Of a stretch of 64,000 nucleotides of DNA, positions 46,228 to 57,473 are shown piece by piece (position 1 is the stretch's first letter; every line of letters starts with the position of its first letter). The position numbers and the translations under genes are program-made. The notes beneath the pieces are model-generated. The model did not search any database. It was not told where the DNA came from and worked only from the letters and a program-made list of their open reading frames with translations. Origin of the DNA: Neopestalotiopsis rosae (Eukaryota; Ascomycota; Sordariomycetes; Amphisphaeriales; Sporocadaceae); NCBI GenBank assembly GCA_023078685.1, contig JALGAS010000002.1, positions 310,001-374,000 of the forward strand, written 5' to 3'.

Positions 46228-47431
46228 CTAAACCAAAAGACCATAAATGAACTCCTCGTAGAATGCACGGCCATAATAACTAATACCACCAACAACACCG
46301 CCCTCAACATCACCGACTCCGCGAGAGTAGACATTGCCAGTCTCGGTCTTGATTATACTGGTGGTGGTGACATTGAATTGCAACTTCTCGCCCGAAGGGA
46401 GCTCATAGTCAATCAGGAGTCCCTGGTTTGCAAGCAATCCCAGCTTGTTGGTCGGAGGGTAGGTATAGGTCATGTTGGCCGGGCCCCACTGACGAGCATG
46501 GACAGTGTCGCCGCCGCAGCCGACGAAGGGCTCCTCGCCGTCCTTGGCCACGTAGGCGTAGTTGTGCTCCGTGTCGTTGTAGTCGAGCAGGTCGTACCAG
46601 ACAATGGCGTAGGGTCCGACGCGGGCGTGGCCCCAGTCCCAGTACTTGGGGCTGGTCACCACCGACTTTTGGCCCCAGTTCTTATCGTGGTATCCGATGC
46701 CGTCGGTGATTTTGTAGGGTTCTCCGTCTATTGTGAGGTCGACCACGGACTCGGCGTCGGGTATAGCATTGGCCCAGAAAAGATAGGGCAACAGGTTTTG
46801 GGTCGCGCCGGCGACATCTTTCGTATCGCATGGGAAATGAGCGGGGGCACGCTAGTAGTTGTTATATTAGCTTTCTACCTCTAAAATTGATGAAGTGGAA
46901 ATGTTTAGATGGTGGACTTCTTACAGATTTGAACGTAATGGTTCCTTCGAGTCCACCTGCAGAGCCATCAAAAGTGATGGTGTAAGCCACATTATCCTTG
47001 TGGAGGTTTGTGCCAACGAAACTAGCACCAGCACCCTTGAAATCGGCAGACACGCCACATTCGTCGTTCTTGATCAAGGCGCCCTCGGTAGCCATAGTCT
47101 GCACGAAGAACTCGGTGCCATTGGCAAACCTTCCACTCAGCTGCATAGCCAACGGCTGTTCGTTCCCCATCTGGTATTTGAAGTCGCCAGTGTTGAAAAA
47201 AACAATGTTGACACCCGCGTCGGTGCTTTCCGAGGCAACGTCAAAGTACCAAAAGTCGAAAGCTCCGCCGACCAAGGCCGAGGCGTTCATCTTGAAGCCG
47301 TCGAGGTTGGCGGGGTCCGAAAGGATTTCGACATCCGATGTGACATTGTTGTAGACTGGCGGCCAGAAGACAGACTTGCCAAGAGCAGGGACAATAAGAC
47401 TGGCCGCGGCCACGAACGAGTTGTGCCGCAT
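46228..47431 (-). CDS. Secreted CrtC/Diels-Alderase-like protein, copy A
   Basis: Two exons, 47431-46925 and 46851-46228, giving 376 residues; the 73 bp intron falls between codons after TFKS. A signal peptide ends near residue 19. The family marks are strong: NLDGFKMN, the DKNWG motif in GYHDKNWGQ, WDWGHARVGPYAIVWYDLLDYND, and a C-terminal EEFIYGLL. These belong to the hydroxyneurosporene-synthase-like (CrtC/AttH) lipocalin-fold proteins, a group that includes fungal Diels-Alderases such as Fsa2 and Phm7 and the AsqI-type enzymes. There are several N-glycosylation sites. The reaction is unknown. Copy B on the other strand has the same intron position, so both come from one duplication. A TATA-like element lies about 140 bp before the ATG and a CCGCGTAT pair 347-403 bp before it. 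Confidence 0.88.
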
Positions 47432-48037
47432 GGTAAAGACTTGACAGAAGTAACGAATGACTGAGAATTATCAATTCCCAAAGAAAGAAAGAATGTATCG
47501 AGCACTTATGAAGATGGGTAGTACAGAAAATGTACACGATAGAAATGGAGGAAACGCGCAGTCTATATAGGAGTCCTTGATGGGACTGCCGGCCAGTGCT
47601 TCACCTATGCCTGACCTTGTTTGCCTACCACACTGCCCCCTACTTTGAAAAGAGGTCGATCAGAACTCGAATTATCCATTGTTATGCCCCCATTCTTGTT
47701 TTGCCGAATATTGCGAGTCTTCGTCGCCAGGAAAAGGGATACAATCTAGGCCAGTCACTGCAACATGAATCAAGTGTATACGCGGGACTTGAGTCCCCAC
47801 ATATCGATATTGTTGTGGGAATCATTAGCGTTTCCGCGTATTCGCTCGAAAACATCACTGCCAATCCGCCTAGCACCTTGTTATGCTGTATAAGCCCCTT
47901 TGCTCTCGGCCGCTAATGACTTTAGAAAGATATTCTGACTTGGCACCATTTGTCCTGACAAAGTACTTTTGCTTATTAATGAACAGTTTCGTGTTGAAAG
48001 ATCAAAAACAGCAATTTTAATAATTCTCTGGTGCTGC
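47432..48037. promoter_or_regulatory. Promoter region of copy A, containing a CCGCGTAT pair
   Basis: Between copy A and the 3' end of the beta-glucosidase gene, both on the minus strand. It holds a TATA-like CTATATAG at 47573-47580, and the motif pair described next. No gene supported. Confidence 0.55.
47778..47841 (-). promoter_or_regulatory. CCGCGTAT site pair 3
   Basis: Sites at 47778-47785 (ATACGCGG on this strand, so CCGCGTAT on the minus strand) and 47834-47841 (CCGCGTAT), 56 bp apart and in opposite orientation. They lie 347 and 403 bp before the ATG of copy A. Confidence 0.65.
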
Positions 48038-50907
48038 CTACATGATCCATGTCATCTCGACCGGAGCCACCACTTCCCATACAGCCTTTGCGTCCTGCGC
48101 ATTTGTGCCAACGAGGATATCAAATCGCGACCCACCATCAACAACCCATTGAGCTCGCTCAGGGTCAAACATGCCGAATGCCCGAAAGTCCACCTCGATT
48201 TCCACGACTTGAGCGTCGTTTGGTTCCAGAGGGGCTGATTTGGCAAAGCCACATATCTGTTTGACAGGGCGCGCAAGACGCGAGTGGTTCTTTTGCGTGT
48301 AAAGCACAATGATCGTCTCGCGGCCTGGCACCTTGTAGCCACCGGTGTTCTTGACTCTGACTTTGATGGTGAAGGTGGTATCTTGGGTCAATGCGGAAGT
48401 GCTGATCGCCTCGGGTGTATACTCAAAGGTCGTATACGACAGCCCGAATCCAATGGGGAAATGCGGCTCAGTACCAACTAGGTCCCACCATCTGTATCCG
48501 ACGTACAGACTCTCGGCATAGCGCGACTGCATCTGCTCCCCAGGGAACGACGAGAAGGCAGGACAGTCCTGGAGACGGCGTGGAAATGTGACCGGCAAAC
48601 GGCCAGTTGGGTTTACCGCGCCACTAATGACATCCAGTGCAGCGTTACCCAGCTCCTGGCCCTGATACCAGGTATACAGCACGGCCTGTACCTCCTCGAT
48701 CCAGGGGTCAAGACACACTGGAGTTCCCGCTTGCACTACCACAATGGTTCTTTTACAAGTTGCTCCTACTTGTCGTATGAGATCGACTTGCTCTCCGGGA
48801 AGTTCAAAGATGGGGATATCCTGCCCCTCGGTCTCCCACTCCTTGTCGCGGCCGACAACGACGATGGCAGCATCGCAGTCCCGCGCAAGTTCGGCAGCCT
48901 CGTGCGGATAGTCTGCTGCAGACGCTTCTTCAAAGCCAAGTCGGAATCCCTGAAATTTGTCCTCCATGGGATCCATGAGCGGTACCAAATCTGAGTTGAG
49001 CTGTCTGTCGTGAGAGTGGTAGTCCATGCGAATCATGTACGTTCTGCCGGCCTCCATGTACTTTGTGGTGATGGCTTCGCCACTTCCATAAGTAAAGAAG
49101 AGCGTTTCTTTTCCTTCAAAAGCACCCGACTGTTCTAAAGTCATAACCTCGTCAATGTACATCTTGCACGGCCCGATGGATGCGAGAGAGATCGTGTGTT
49201 GTCCGTCGGTCTTGGGGGTCAGGGCGATTCGAGCACAGAACGAGTAATCTGTGAGTCGGCCAATCTCGGAGGGAACATCGCCAAATCCCATGAAGTAAAC
49301 GTCGTCCCTTGCACACAGAACTGTCAGAATGCCGTCAACGGTCTCGTTTCCCAAGGGATGGGTAGCTTACACGTGCGTGCGTGCCACAATCTCGCTACTC
49401 AGATCATGCCCTAGATGCCATTCGAGGCATGCTCCATCCTGGCCAGTGTCGGGATTGCGCGCGATGGAAGCCGAAGGAGTCGGTACATAGCGATTAACAC
49501 GCGCGCCCTGATGAAAGACCACATCGATATTGTGCTCTCCTGTGTAGTGGCTTCGCATGGATTCGAGGACCGACGTCCAGTAAGGCGCCTTGATGTACGA
49601 GCTGCCGCCCCCACCAGCGACTACACGCTCAGCATTTGGACCGACAACCGCGATCTTGGTCACGGAATTATTAGCCTGTAGAGGTAGGGCGCTACTCGTA
49701 TTCTTCAGCATGACTATTCCCGCAGCGGCTGAGCGTCGAAGAAAGGCGCGGGTGTTCAGTTCAGGGTCATCCATGTCTCGACAGTACTCGGTCTTGTCTT
49801 GTGGGTTGCTGGAGGTAGTTCGTTCTAGTAATCGGAGAATTCGAGATGCCATCTGGTCCACCCGATTCAAATCAATGTGGCCGCCATTGATAGCTTGTGC
49901 GAGAGCGGTGGCGGATCTCTTGTCTGGCGGACCGGGCATTTCCAGGTCCAGGCCAGCATTGATTGACTGAATGGTTGATGTGGTACCTCCCCAATCGCTC
50001 ATAAAGACGCCGTCCCATTGCCACTCTTTTCGAGCAATGTCAGTCAAGAGGTGTTTATTCGCATCGCAATGCACTCCATTCACTTTATTGTAGGCTGTCA
50101 TCATGCACCAAGGATTGGCATCGCGGACCACCATTTGGAAAGGGAGTAGGTACACTTCTCGCAGAGCACGCTGATCGATCTCGACACTGACTTTAAATCT
50201 TTTGGTTTCCTGATCATTTGCTGTTGAGAGTTAGACATAGGTTGTGCTTAGTCCGCCACTGCCAGCATGATACGGCATCTCGTCCAGAAAACATGGGTTT
50301 CTTACCAACAAAATGCTTCGGTGTAGCACCAATACCCCTGGACTGAAGACCCTTGACATGTGCTGTTGCGAGCTTCCCTGTCAGATATGGGTCTTCACTG
50401 AACGATTCAAAGTTTCTACCGCCTAGTGGGTAGCGATGGATACACATGGTAGGAGCCAAGAGGACAGAAGCAGATTTTGATTTGCACTGGAGCTCATTTG
50501 TGAGTATGTATTCCCAAAATGGAAGAAGAAGGGTTTTTTGGAGTATACAGAAAAGGATGACCTACTTCCTCGGCCAAGTCATGCCCCAGCTCCTCTAAAA
50601 GCTCCGTGTCCCATGTTGCACCAAGGCTGACGCCACAAGGGAAAAATGCAGCAGGTACGTTCTCGCCAAAGATCTCTCCCCTTGCACCTGAGGGACCATC
50701 CGAAACCTATAAAGACGTTTTCTTACTTTAGTTATCTCGATCTTCAAGATTGGTTTGAACGTTAATTTTTGTACATACCTTGAGGGATGGGATGCCGAGT
50801 CGAGGCACTGCAGCAGTCTGCCATTGCGACTGGCCGGCCAAAAGCGAAAGCTTTTCTTCCAAAGTCAATTGCGACAATATGTCGAAAATATCACGGCCTT
50901 CATCCAT
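48038..50907 (-). CDS. GH3 beta-glucosidase with PA14 domain
   Basis: Five exons: 50907-50779, 50706-50566, 50486-50306, 50220-49371 and 49307-48038, giving about 856 residues. The protein has the GH3 N-domain (VSDGPSGARG, RNFESFSEDP, KHFVANDQE, MTAYNKVNG), the nucleophile Asp226 in VFMSDWGGT, and the GH3 C-domain (VVGRDKEWETEGQD, PIGFGLSYTTFEY, a fibronectin-III end). A PA14 insert sits at about residues 385-530. It has no signal peptide, so it should be intracellular and act on short oligosaccharides or glycosides of small molecules. An apparent stop at 49368 lies in a 63 bp intron (donor GTAAGC, branch CTGAC, acceptor CAAG). The gene lies between two inverted CrtC-like paralogues. Confidence 0.93.
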
Positions 50908-51000
50908 TCTGCCTTTGGTGTTTTGATTGTCTTTGTTGCGGGGAATAGTCTATCTAGATGCTGTACAGCGATGCCGGCTCATGAGTTCTATAGTAGAAGG

Positions 51001-51010
51001 AAACGCGGAA
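51001..51010 (-). promoter_or_regulatory. CCGCGT-type site near the beta-glucosidase start
   Basis: AAACGCGGAA, that is TTCCGCGTTT on the minus strand, one base away from the common core. It continues as GCGGAATTTG, a 10-mer shared with the regulator/Rid promoter at 55980. Confidence 0.4.
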
Positions 51011-51660
51011 TTTGCTTTCCTATCTTGATTATCAGAGTGCGGTGGACCCTAACATAGCCCGAACATTATATAGGCGACAACGGAAATCGCGTTCCTCAAC
51101 ATTGAATCGACAAATAGTAACGTGAGAAAAGCGGCTTAAGGTCGAGCCTTGAATCGCGAGACAAAATATCATTTAGAGCGCCTTACTGTTCTGTGATCTT
51201 GAGGAGTGATTGAAGGGCCAAGAATCTGTGGTACATTACACACGACTTCTGTGCACCCCTTTGGTGTAGTATGTCACGAAATGGACAGTCTGATGCAGAA
51301 GATAGCAAATATTGGCATTATTGTGAGAACATTCATTTGGCAGAGGGTGTTCTGGCGGCAGGTGCTGGCTTTACCTAATAGCCTCGGTATCAATGAAACG
51401 GTTGTACTATCTTCTCAAGCGGATCGTTGTACAGAGCAGGTGTAACTGACTCCGCAAGACGCACCGTTACGTTTAGATTAACCAAGGCAAACAAAAATTT
51501 CCTCGTTGCGATCCTATGCACAACACAACTTCATTGAATTGAGTAGAGTGCTTTGTAGGGGCGGATGGTGGGAATGTCAAGCTTAAATCTCTCCACTCGG
51601 TTGGGGTGTTTCTGCATATCACGCACCAATCCCAAATGGCTTTGAATATGTATGGAGTGT

Positions 51661-51740
51661 CTATACGCGTATAGTTTTGAGTAGTACATTTGACGCTAAG
51701 TGTGTACACCTCTAGCGACTTAAAGTCATACTCCGCGTAT
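51661..51740 (+). promoter_or_regulatory. CCGCGTAT site pair 4
   Basis: The first site is the 14 bp palindrome CTATACGCGTATAG at 51661-51674. The second is TACTCCGCGTATTT, with the core at 51733-51740. They lie 387 and 321 bp before the ATG of copy B. A weaker ATCCGCGAT is at 51762-51770. Confidence 0.65.
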
Positions 51741-52060
51741 TTGACCCTGACTCAAGATCAGATCCGCGATGACAGGGTAAACCTCACAGCCAAGGTCTAC
51801 ATTCAAAGTCGTCTTTTCTAGGTACGAGGCTGAGAGGAAACAACATTTTTAGAAGTATTGTAATATACCCTTTATATTAGCCCGACGCGACTTGATAGGT
51901 ACATTCATCGTAGCTCTATATAAACAAGTGCACATTCGACGCGATTGAGTTTTCGAATTTATGGATATCCATCATTGCATCGTTTCACTCCGTCCTCGGT
52001 TTCTTTGCGCTGATCGCGTCTCTTTCTTATCTTACTATTCAACTCTGTCGACGGTCAAAG

Positions 52061-53209
52061 ATGGGCTTGCTCCAAATAGCTCTGACAGCGGTGCTGCTCA
52101 CTGGAGCCGCCGCTGACACCGTTTTTCTCGAGCCCGCCTTCCACGATGGCCCCGTCAGTGTTGAGCTGACTTCAGTAGCTGGAAACCTGGACGGAAATAA
52201 AATGAACACATCAGCCAACCTCACTTCGTATGACTATTGGTGGTTTGATCTCGTGTCCACGTCGGACAAGTCTGCTGTCAATATTGTCTTCTACAATGCC
52301 GGCGACATTGGCAACGCGCAACCGCTCGCCGTTGAGGTCTCGGGCGTCTTTGCCAATGGCACCCGATACTTTAACCAGGTTCTTTCACCCGATGGTGCGA
52401 CAATCAGCAACGGACCCGATGGAATCTCGGCCTGGTGGAACGGTACGGGCGCGGGTTTCCAGGGAACCAGCCTCGAGGCTGAGAATGTGCAATACAACGT
52501 CACTTTCGATTCCCCCGAGTTAGGTGTGTTCGGCACGGTTCAGCTTAATTCGGTATGCACTGTATACCACAGAATATGACATACTAGTGAACTGACATCT
52601 GTCCAGCGCGCTCCTGCTCATTATCCTTGCGATGCCAATGTTCCTGGCGCCGATGAGATGCATCTTCCTCGCTTCTTTTGGTCCAACGCCATCCCCGATG
52701 CCGATGTCAGCGTGGATCTGATCATCAATGGCACCACCGTGCAATTTGATGGCATCGGTTACCATGACAAGAACTGGGGTGATCAGACTGTTCTCAAGAG
52801 CCCCAAATTCTGGGACTGGGGCCATACCCGCCTCGGGCCTTACTCCCTGGTCTGGTATGATCTTCTCGACTATAATGATACCGAGTACCACCGCAGCTAC
52901 ATTGCAAAGGACGGAGAGATCTTGGCCCTCAGCTGCGACGACAAGGCTGTCGTTACCCGACCACTTGGCGGCAACTCGACTTGGCCCTCGGCCAGCGGAC
53001 TCATTGACATTCCTGGAGTTACATCCACCTTTGCTCTTCCCGACGGTGGTACGTTTGAGGTCAATGTCACCATCGAGTCCATCACCTACGACAAGGTCGT
53101 GTATACTCGCGCGGTCGGTCTCGCCACTGGCAAGATTTCAGGCAGCTGCGAGACGTTTGAAGGCAAAGCTTTTCTTGACGAATTCACGTATGGTCTTCTC
53201 TTCGATTGA
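52061..53209 (+). CDS. Secreted CrtC/Diels-Alderase-like protein, copy B
   Basis: Two exons, 52061-52552 and 52607-53209, giving 364 residues; the 54 bp intron falls between codons after QLNS, at the same place as in copy A. The signal peptide ends near Ala19. It shares with copy A the segments RAPAHYPCD, NAIPDA, GYHDKNWG, FWDWGHTRLGPYSLVWYDLLDYND and EFTYGLL, while the rest has drifted considerably, so the duplication is not recent. N-glycosylation sites are frequent. Relatives include fungal pericyclases and CrtC-like hydratases. Whether either copy is an enzyme, and on what, cannot be told. The absence of a polyketide synthase nearby speaks against a standard decalin pathway. Confidence 0.88.
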
Positions 53210-53345
53210 GAAAAACGAAATAATTGACGTCGCGGGAAGAAAACATTTTCAGTGGACAGGGCTACGAGAATTTACGCCACCATCTCTAGGCGCAATCGTC
53301 ATAATATAATTTTGGCCTTGTTTAAAAAAAGTTCAAATTGAGGAA

Positions 53346-55863
53346 CTATGACCAAAAGTCCATCCCCGACGACTCTAGAGCGTAATCCCATGGAAGTGAG
53401 CTGAGCACAGAAAGGTCTAGCTTGCCATAGTCCATTGACATATCCATGCCGTCCAGACTCCATGGTGCATTAGGGTAGGGGTTCTCTGCATGGGCATTGA
53501 CCAGTCCAGCATCTGAAATGGGGCTCTCTGACGTTGAAGCGCCACTGACCATGGATTCAAGCACGGATGAAGGTTGCGGTTCAGGATCTCGCTTTTCTGA
53601 AATCCGGGCTTTCGTTGAACGACTACTCTTCTTGCCTGCCGTTTTCCCGCCTTGTTGTATGCTGTCGACGGTCTTCTTGAGATTCTCCCAGTATCGCCGC
53701 GGGGGTGTCCACGAGTCTCCTAGCTGATACAGAGTTAACATGCATGAAGTCAGACCCGTGGTCGCAAGACTTGTTCCGCCGATGTCTTTATCAAACAGAT
53801 ACAAATTTACTAGGCAGGCCATCAGAGTGCAATGCGTTGCCGTCAATGGACTGCGTCGAAAGCTGCCAAACTGCTGTCGGTAGAGGTCACCAATGTGAGA
53901 TATCTCTGTGGCAGCTTCGCGGCAGATACGCAATGCCCGTAACCCAATATTTGGGGATGATATTGGCGAGTTATCTGTTTGCGCTTGGCCCGGGCCTTGA
54001 GGTATCTTGGACGGAACAAGTGGTTTTGCAAGAAGAATAAGGGCAGTGTGGTATATCATGTGAAGAACAAATACGTGCGGCGAGCGGCTTAGAGTATCAC
54101 TTCTATCACTCGGTCGGATTTTGAGCTCCCTGGGAAGAGAAAATAGCCAATCTTGGAGCGTCAAGAGGCATGAGTGGAAGAAAGATTCTTTGCCGGTACT
54201 CGTCATTGTTTGTTTAGGTGCATATCTTGTGCTAGCTTGTCAGTATTTGTATGCAGAGCGAGGTGGATAAGAACTTGCAGGTTTGTGAGGATGTTCTCCA
54301 ATATTTGGCACTGCGTGCTGTAGTAACGATGGAAAGAAACGAGAAATTCAGTTCCAGGTCCAGCCATGTGACTCACTCCAAGAGTCTGTCCAAGATCTTG
54401 ACCTATGATCGGGGCTCCAGGAAGTGGAACTGATGCTTGTGAGTCCTGTCACGATAGTTGTAGTCAGAATCAAGCGCGTGTGCCACCATGTCACCATCAA
54501 AACTGGAGGAGACGACTAGGCAGATAGTCTGCGAAGTCGGAACTTACTAGCATAGTACAGACTCGGCCTGTATACGATGCGTAGAGTTTGTCGGAGCAAT
54601 AGAGCGTCCAATAGATCTGGCGCCGAAGCTTGACATCCCTTGCGTTCAAGCAAGCTGAGCCAGCAACCGAAGTGGTATCAATATTGAGACCCATGTCGAT
54701 GATGAGTCTGCTTGCCATGCCATGATGTAACCATCCAGCAGCATCACAACCAACAGCCTACGTAGTTGTAAGACTCGTTATCATCTTCGGTTCAAATTTC
54801 GAGGTGACTTACCACATAAAATATTGCCATGATGGCCAAGGACTGCACTGTCGTGATGCTTGGCCATTTCAGATCGAAATGAATCAGTGCTTCGGCGTGC
54901 TCGATAAAAGCTAGACCTGCCGTATTCGAATCTTGCGGATCGCTTCTTACTTCATGACGATCTGAATATCGAGATGCTATTGCAATGATGCAACAAAGGA
55001 GCACTGGACTATAGTAGCGCCCACTCTGCTGTCGACTGGATCGGAATAGTTCTTCATCCACCATCTGAAACCATGGTTGCTCCCATTCGAAATACACATC
55101 AATCAGATGCTCTACAAGCTCTGGAGGAAGATCTCGCAGTGCCTCAGCAGCAAGTGATTGGCTGTAGGCGTTGAAGCGCTCTTGCCGCGGATTGTGTACT
55201 CTATTGCCGTGCGCCTGGTCGAAGCCGTTGTCGGCATGGGGTTGCTCTGGCATCGTATCGTACAGTGCAGCTTCCGATTGCTGGAGATCTAACCTTCCAC
55301 TTGCTGTACCAAAGAATCGTACCTGATCTTCGCTCACGGGACCAAGCCCAGAACCTGGCTGTTCCGAATACAGGGCGCCTTGCAATTCGGCTTTCTTCAC
55401 GTCCAGTTCTGATTCCGGGACTTGACTGTTCGCCTGCTCTTCTGACTGGTCCTTGAGTGAAGCTTTACTTTGTACCCGAGAGATTGAAGTTTCAATGTCG
55501 ATGGAATGGAGCTGAAGCACCTCTTCGAGTAATTTGACACGGTTCTGAAGAAGTGATACCAGCGACCGAGGAGCCGAGCCGCGATGATCTATATCATTTG
55601 CATAGACACATGACAGCTGGCGCTCATTACAGCGCATACATGATGGTTTAGCCCCGTTACACTGCAATTCAGGTCAGCGACATTATTAAGCCTTCAAAGG
55701 CGGTATCTGCAGCATGAATGATAGCGGGTCGACCCACTTTTGCTCGCCGGCGACGGCACTCCTGGCAAGCCTGGGGCGCGTATTTGCCCCGGGTAGACGC
55801 CGACTTGCGCTGGCGACTCGCGCCGGGAGCAGATGGCCCCATGTTGACGTTATCGGCGCTCAT
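53346..55863 (-). CDS. Zn2Cys6 transcription regulator, second copy
   Basis: Five exons: 55863-55738, 55661-54813, 54757-54548, 54445-54279 and 54225-53346, giving about 743 residues. The binuclear cluster is assembled over the first intron: QACQECRRRRAK in exon 1 and CNGAKPSCMRCNERQLSC in exon 2 (Cys 33, 36, 43, 50, 53, 60). A short coiled coil follows (LLQNRVKLLEEVLQL), then the fungal transcription-factor middle domain (LPPELVEHLIDVYFEW, GMASRLIIDMGLN, RQIYWTLYCSDK). Intron 4 appears to be GC-AG: donor GCAAGT, acceptor ACAAG, which restores ILTNLYAPKQ. An in-frame ATG at 55902 could add 13 residues. Its promoter is shared with the Rid gene and carries a CGG-N10-CCG palindrome, so autoregulation is possible. 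Confidence 0.87.
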
Positions 55864-56230
55864 GACAGGCAGAAACCCTTTACGTAGCCAAATGATGCGC
55901 AAGGGTCAGGTGAAAGAGAATTTCAAAAGATGAATTTAAATTCCGGGATCTGTTGCAGAGACTACTCGGGGAGGTACTGGCGGAATTTGAATTCCGCGGC
56001 CTCAGCTAGTCAGTCCCGGAGCACAAAATGCATGCACTAAACTCTGCGCATTCGCACTGTTGAGATAGTGCATTTCAATTGGGTGTATAAGCACACGGGG
56101 TACTTAATGGCATGCCAACAACAGCATTTCCCTGTACCAACCATCGGTTTCCCAGCTTGAATATTTTACTTATTTCATTCACTCTTTTTACAAACTCGGA
56201 GATCCAATCAAGTTTGCCATCCTCTCTAGA
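55864..56230. promoter_or_regulatory. Bidirectional promoter of the second regulator and the Rid gene
   Basis: This 367 bp gap contains the inverted repeat GCGGAATT-TG-AATTCCGC at 55980-55997 (a CGG-N10-CCG layout, the form bound by Zn2Cys6 dimers) and a second AATTCCGGG at 55939-55947. The 10-mer GCGGAATTTG is also in the beta-glucosidase promoter. Confidence 0.55.
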
Positions 56231-56712
56231 ATGTCTCATCTAAAGTTTTACGCCTACGAGGGCCAGGGTGTCAGTAAGAGAGAGCAGTTTTCCTATTCCC
56301 AAGCAGTACGAGTGGGCGATAGAATCGAATGCTCGGGTCAAGGTGAGAAAACAATGACCTTCGTTCCTCAAAACAAGAATTGCTCTATTGACAAAACTCT
56401 CCTTGTCCAGGCGGATGGGATCCGATTACTGGAGAGTTCGAGAAAGAAATCAATGCGCAGATTGACTTGGCTTTTGAGAACGTCGAGAGAACTCTCAAAG
56501 ATGCGGGTGGTAAGGGCTGGTCCCAGGTCTACCGGGTGAATTCGTATCACGTCCCCATCAATAATGAAGCCTTGGCAGCCATGGTGCGCAATTTCAAGCG
56601 CTGGATGCCTGATCATCAACCTTTGTGGACATGTGTTGGTGTCCCTCGCTTGGGCGAGGATGACATGCGGGTGGAAATTGAGGTCGTGGCGCATGATCCA
56701 GAGGCAGCTTGA
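56231..56712 (+). CDS. Rid (YjgF/YER057c/UK114) family protein
   Basis: Two exons, 56231-56342 and 56411-56712, giving 137 residues; the 68 bp intron starts GTGAGA. The Rid fold is recognisable from QAVRVGDRIECSGQGGWDP, the EINAQIDLAFENVERTLKDAG helix and LWTCVGVPRLGEDDMRVEIEVVA. Active Rid deaminases have an arginine near the end of the sequence; here the segment DDMRVEIEV carries one. They hydrolyse reactive imines or enamines from amino-acid or flavin-oxidase reactions. It is divergent from the Zn2Cys6 regulator. Confidence 0.9.
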
Positions 56713-57473
56713 GCAAAATTATAAATATGAATAATTTCATTCCTAGTGATTTACCAGTTCGCAGTGGTTGAATCGCAAGGTCAGCTGCCGTGTCTCGGGT
56801 TTCAATCAGTACATAGAGTGAAACAAAGTCTCGAGAACAGATCATCTAGACAATTATCAAAACTCTATCAGATAGTTCTTGACAACGTGGTTTGAGTCTT
56901 CTTTTCCTCGAATAGCTCCGGGTCAATTGAGTCAAGCTGTTCCAAATTGTTTACTATCACAACATCTACGAATGCCTTTCTAGATTAGCAGCTAAACTCT
57001 CCCTTCTTCTCATTCAACAGAGAAGTATTTCTCCATTGTTAACTTGATTGCAATGAAAGCCGACATTGATTGTGCTTTGTTGCTCTTTCCGGCGCGGGAT
57101 CCAGTTTCCGCTCATTCATAATGGCTTCGCAACTCACAGTGATAACGGATCCATGAGCGGAATGCAGGTTCCGTCTGTTGTGGTCTTGACTAGCTTACGT
57201 ATATGGTACGTCTACGAGATAAGATAGCACCAGATGGCGCATGATAGCTCGTTCAGCTTTCTGGGGCCCCATGAACTGCAGATGGCCCCATTGCTCCCCA
57301 GATTAGAGAGCACACTATCTTTACGGAAACGAATTCCTGACAGGCTACCCGAGGTCCGATATCAGACAGATTGTGGCATACGTTGTACATAAAAAGGATT
57401 GAGCGACAATGCTCGTCAATGATCTTGTAAATACACCCGACAGCTTGACAGTTGTATTCACATTCTATTCATC
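56713..57473. promoter_or_regulatory. Promoter region of the sugar transporter with an inverted repeat
   Basis: Perfect 10 bp arms TTCCGCTCAT (57106-57115) and ATGAGCGGAA (57153-57162) face each other with a 37 bp gap, about 310-370 bp before the transporter ATG. The arms contain CCG/CGG triplets next to TTCCGC, like the sites near the second regulator. No gene supported. Confidence 0.5.

Larger units (their letters stand above)
50908..52060. promoter_or_regulatory. Bidirectional promoter region of the beta-glucosidase and copy B
   Basis: Holds elements for two divergent genes. For the beta-glucosidase a TATATAAT-like element lies at 51065-51071 (minus strand), about 160 bp upstream, and a related TTCCGCGTTT site at 51001-51010, 94 bp upstream. 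For copy B a CTATATAAA lies at 51916-51924, 137 bp upstream, and the motif pair at 51661-51740. No gene in between. Confidence 0.55.

Noticed and set aside
49308..49370. Apparent TAA stop splitting the beta-glucosidase into two genes
   Set aside because: A 63 bp intron with GTAAGC donor, CTGAC branch site and CAAG acceptor removes the stop and joins the two parts in frame within the PA14 domain, so the gene looks intact.
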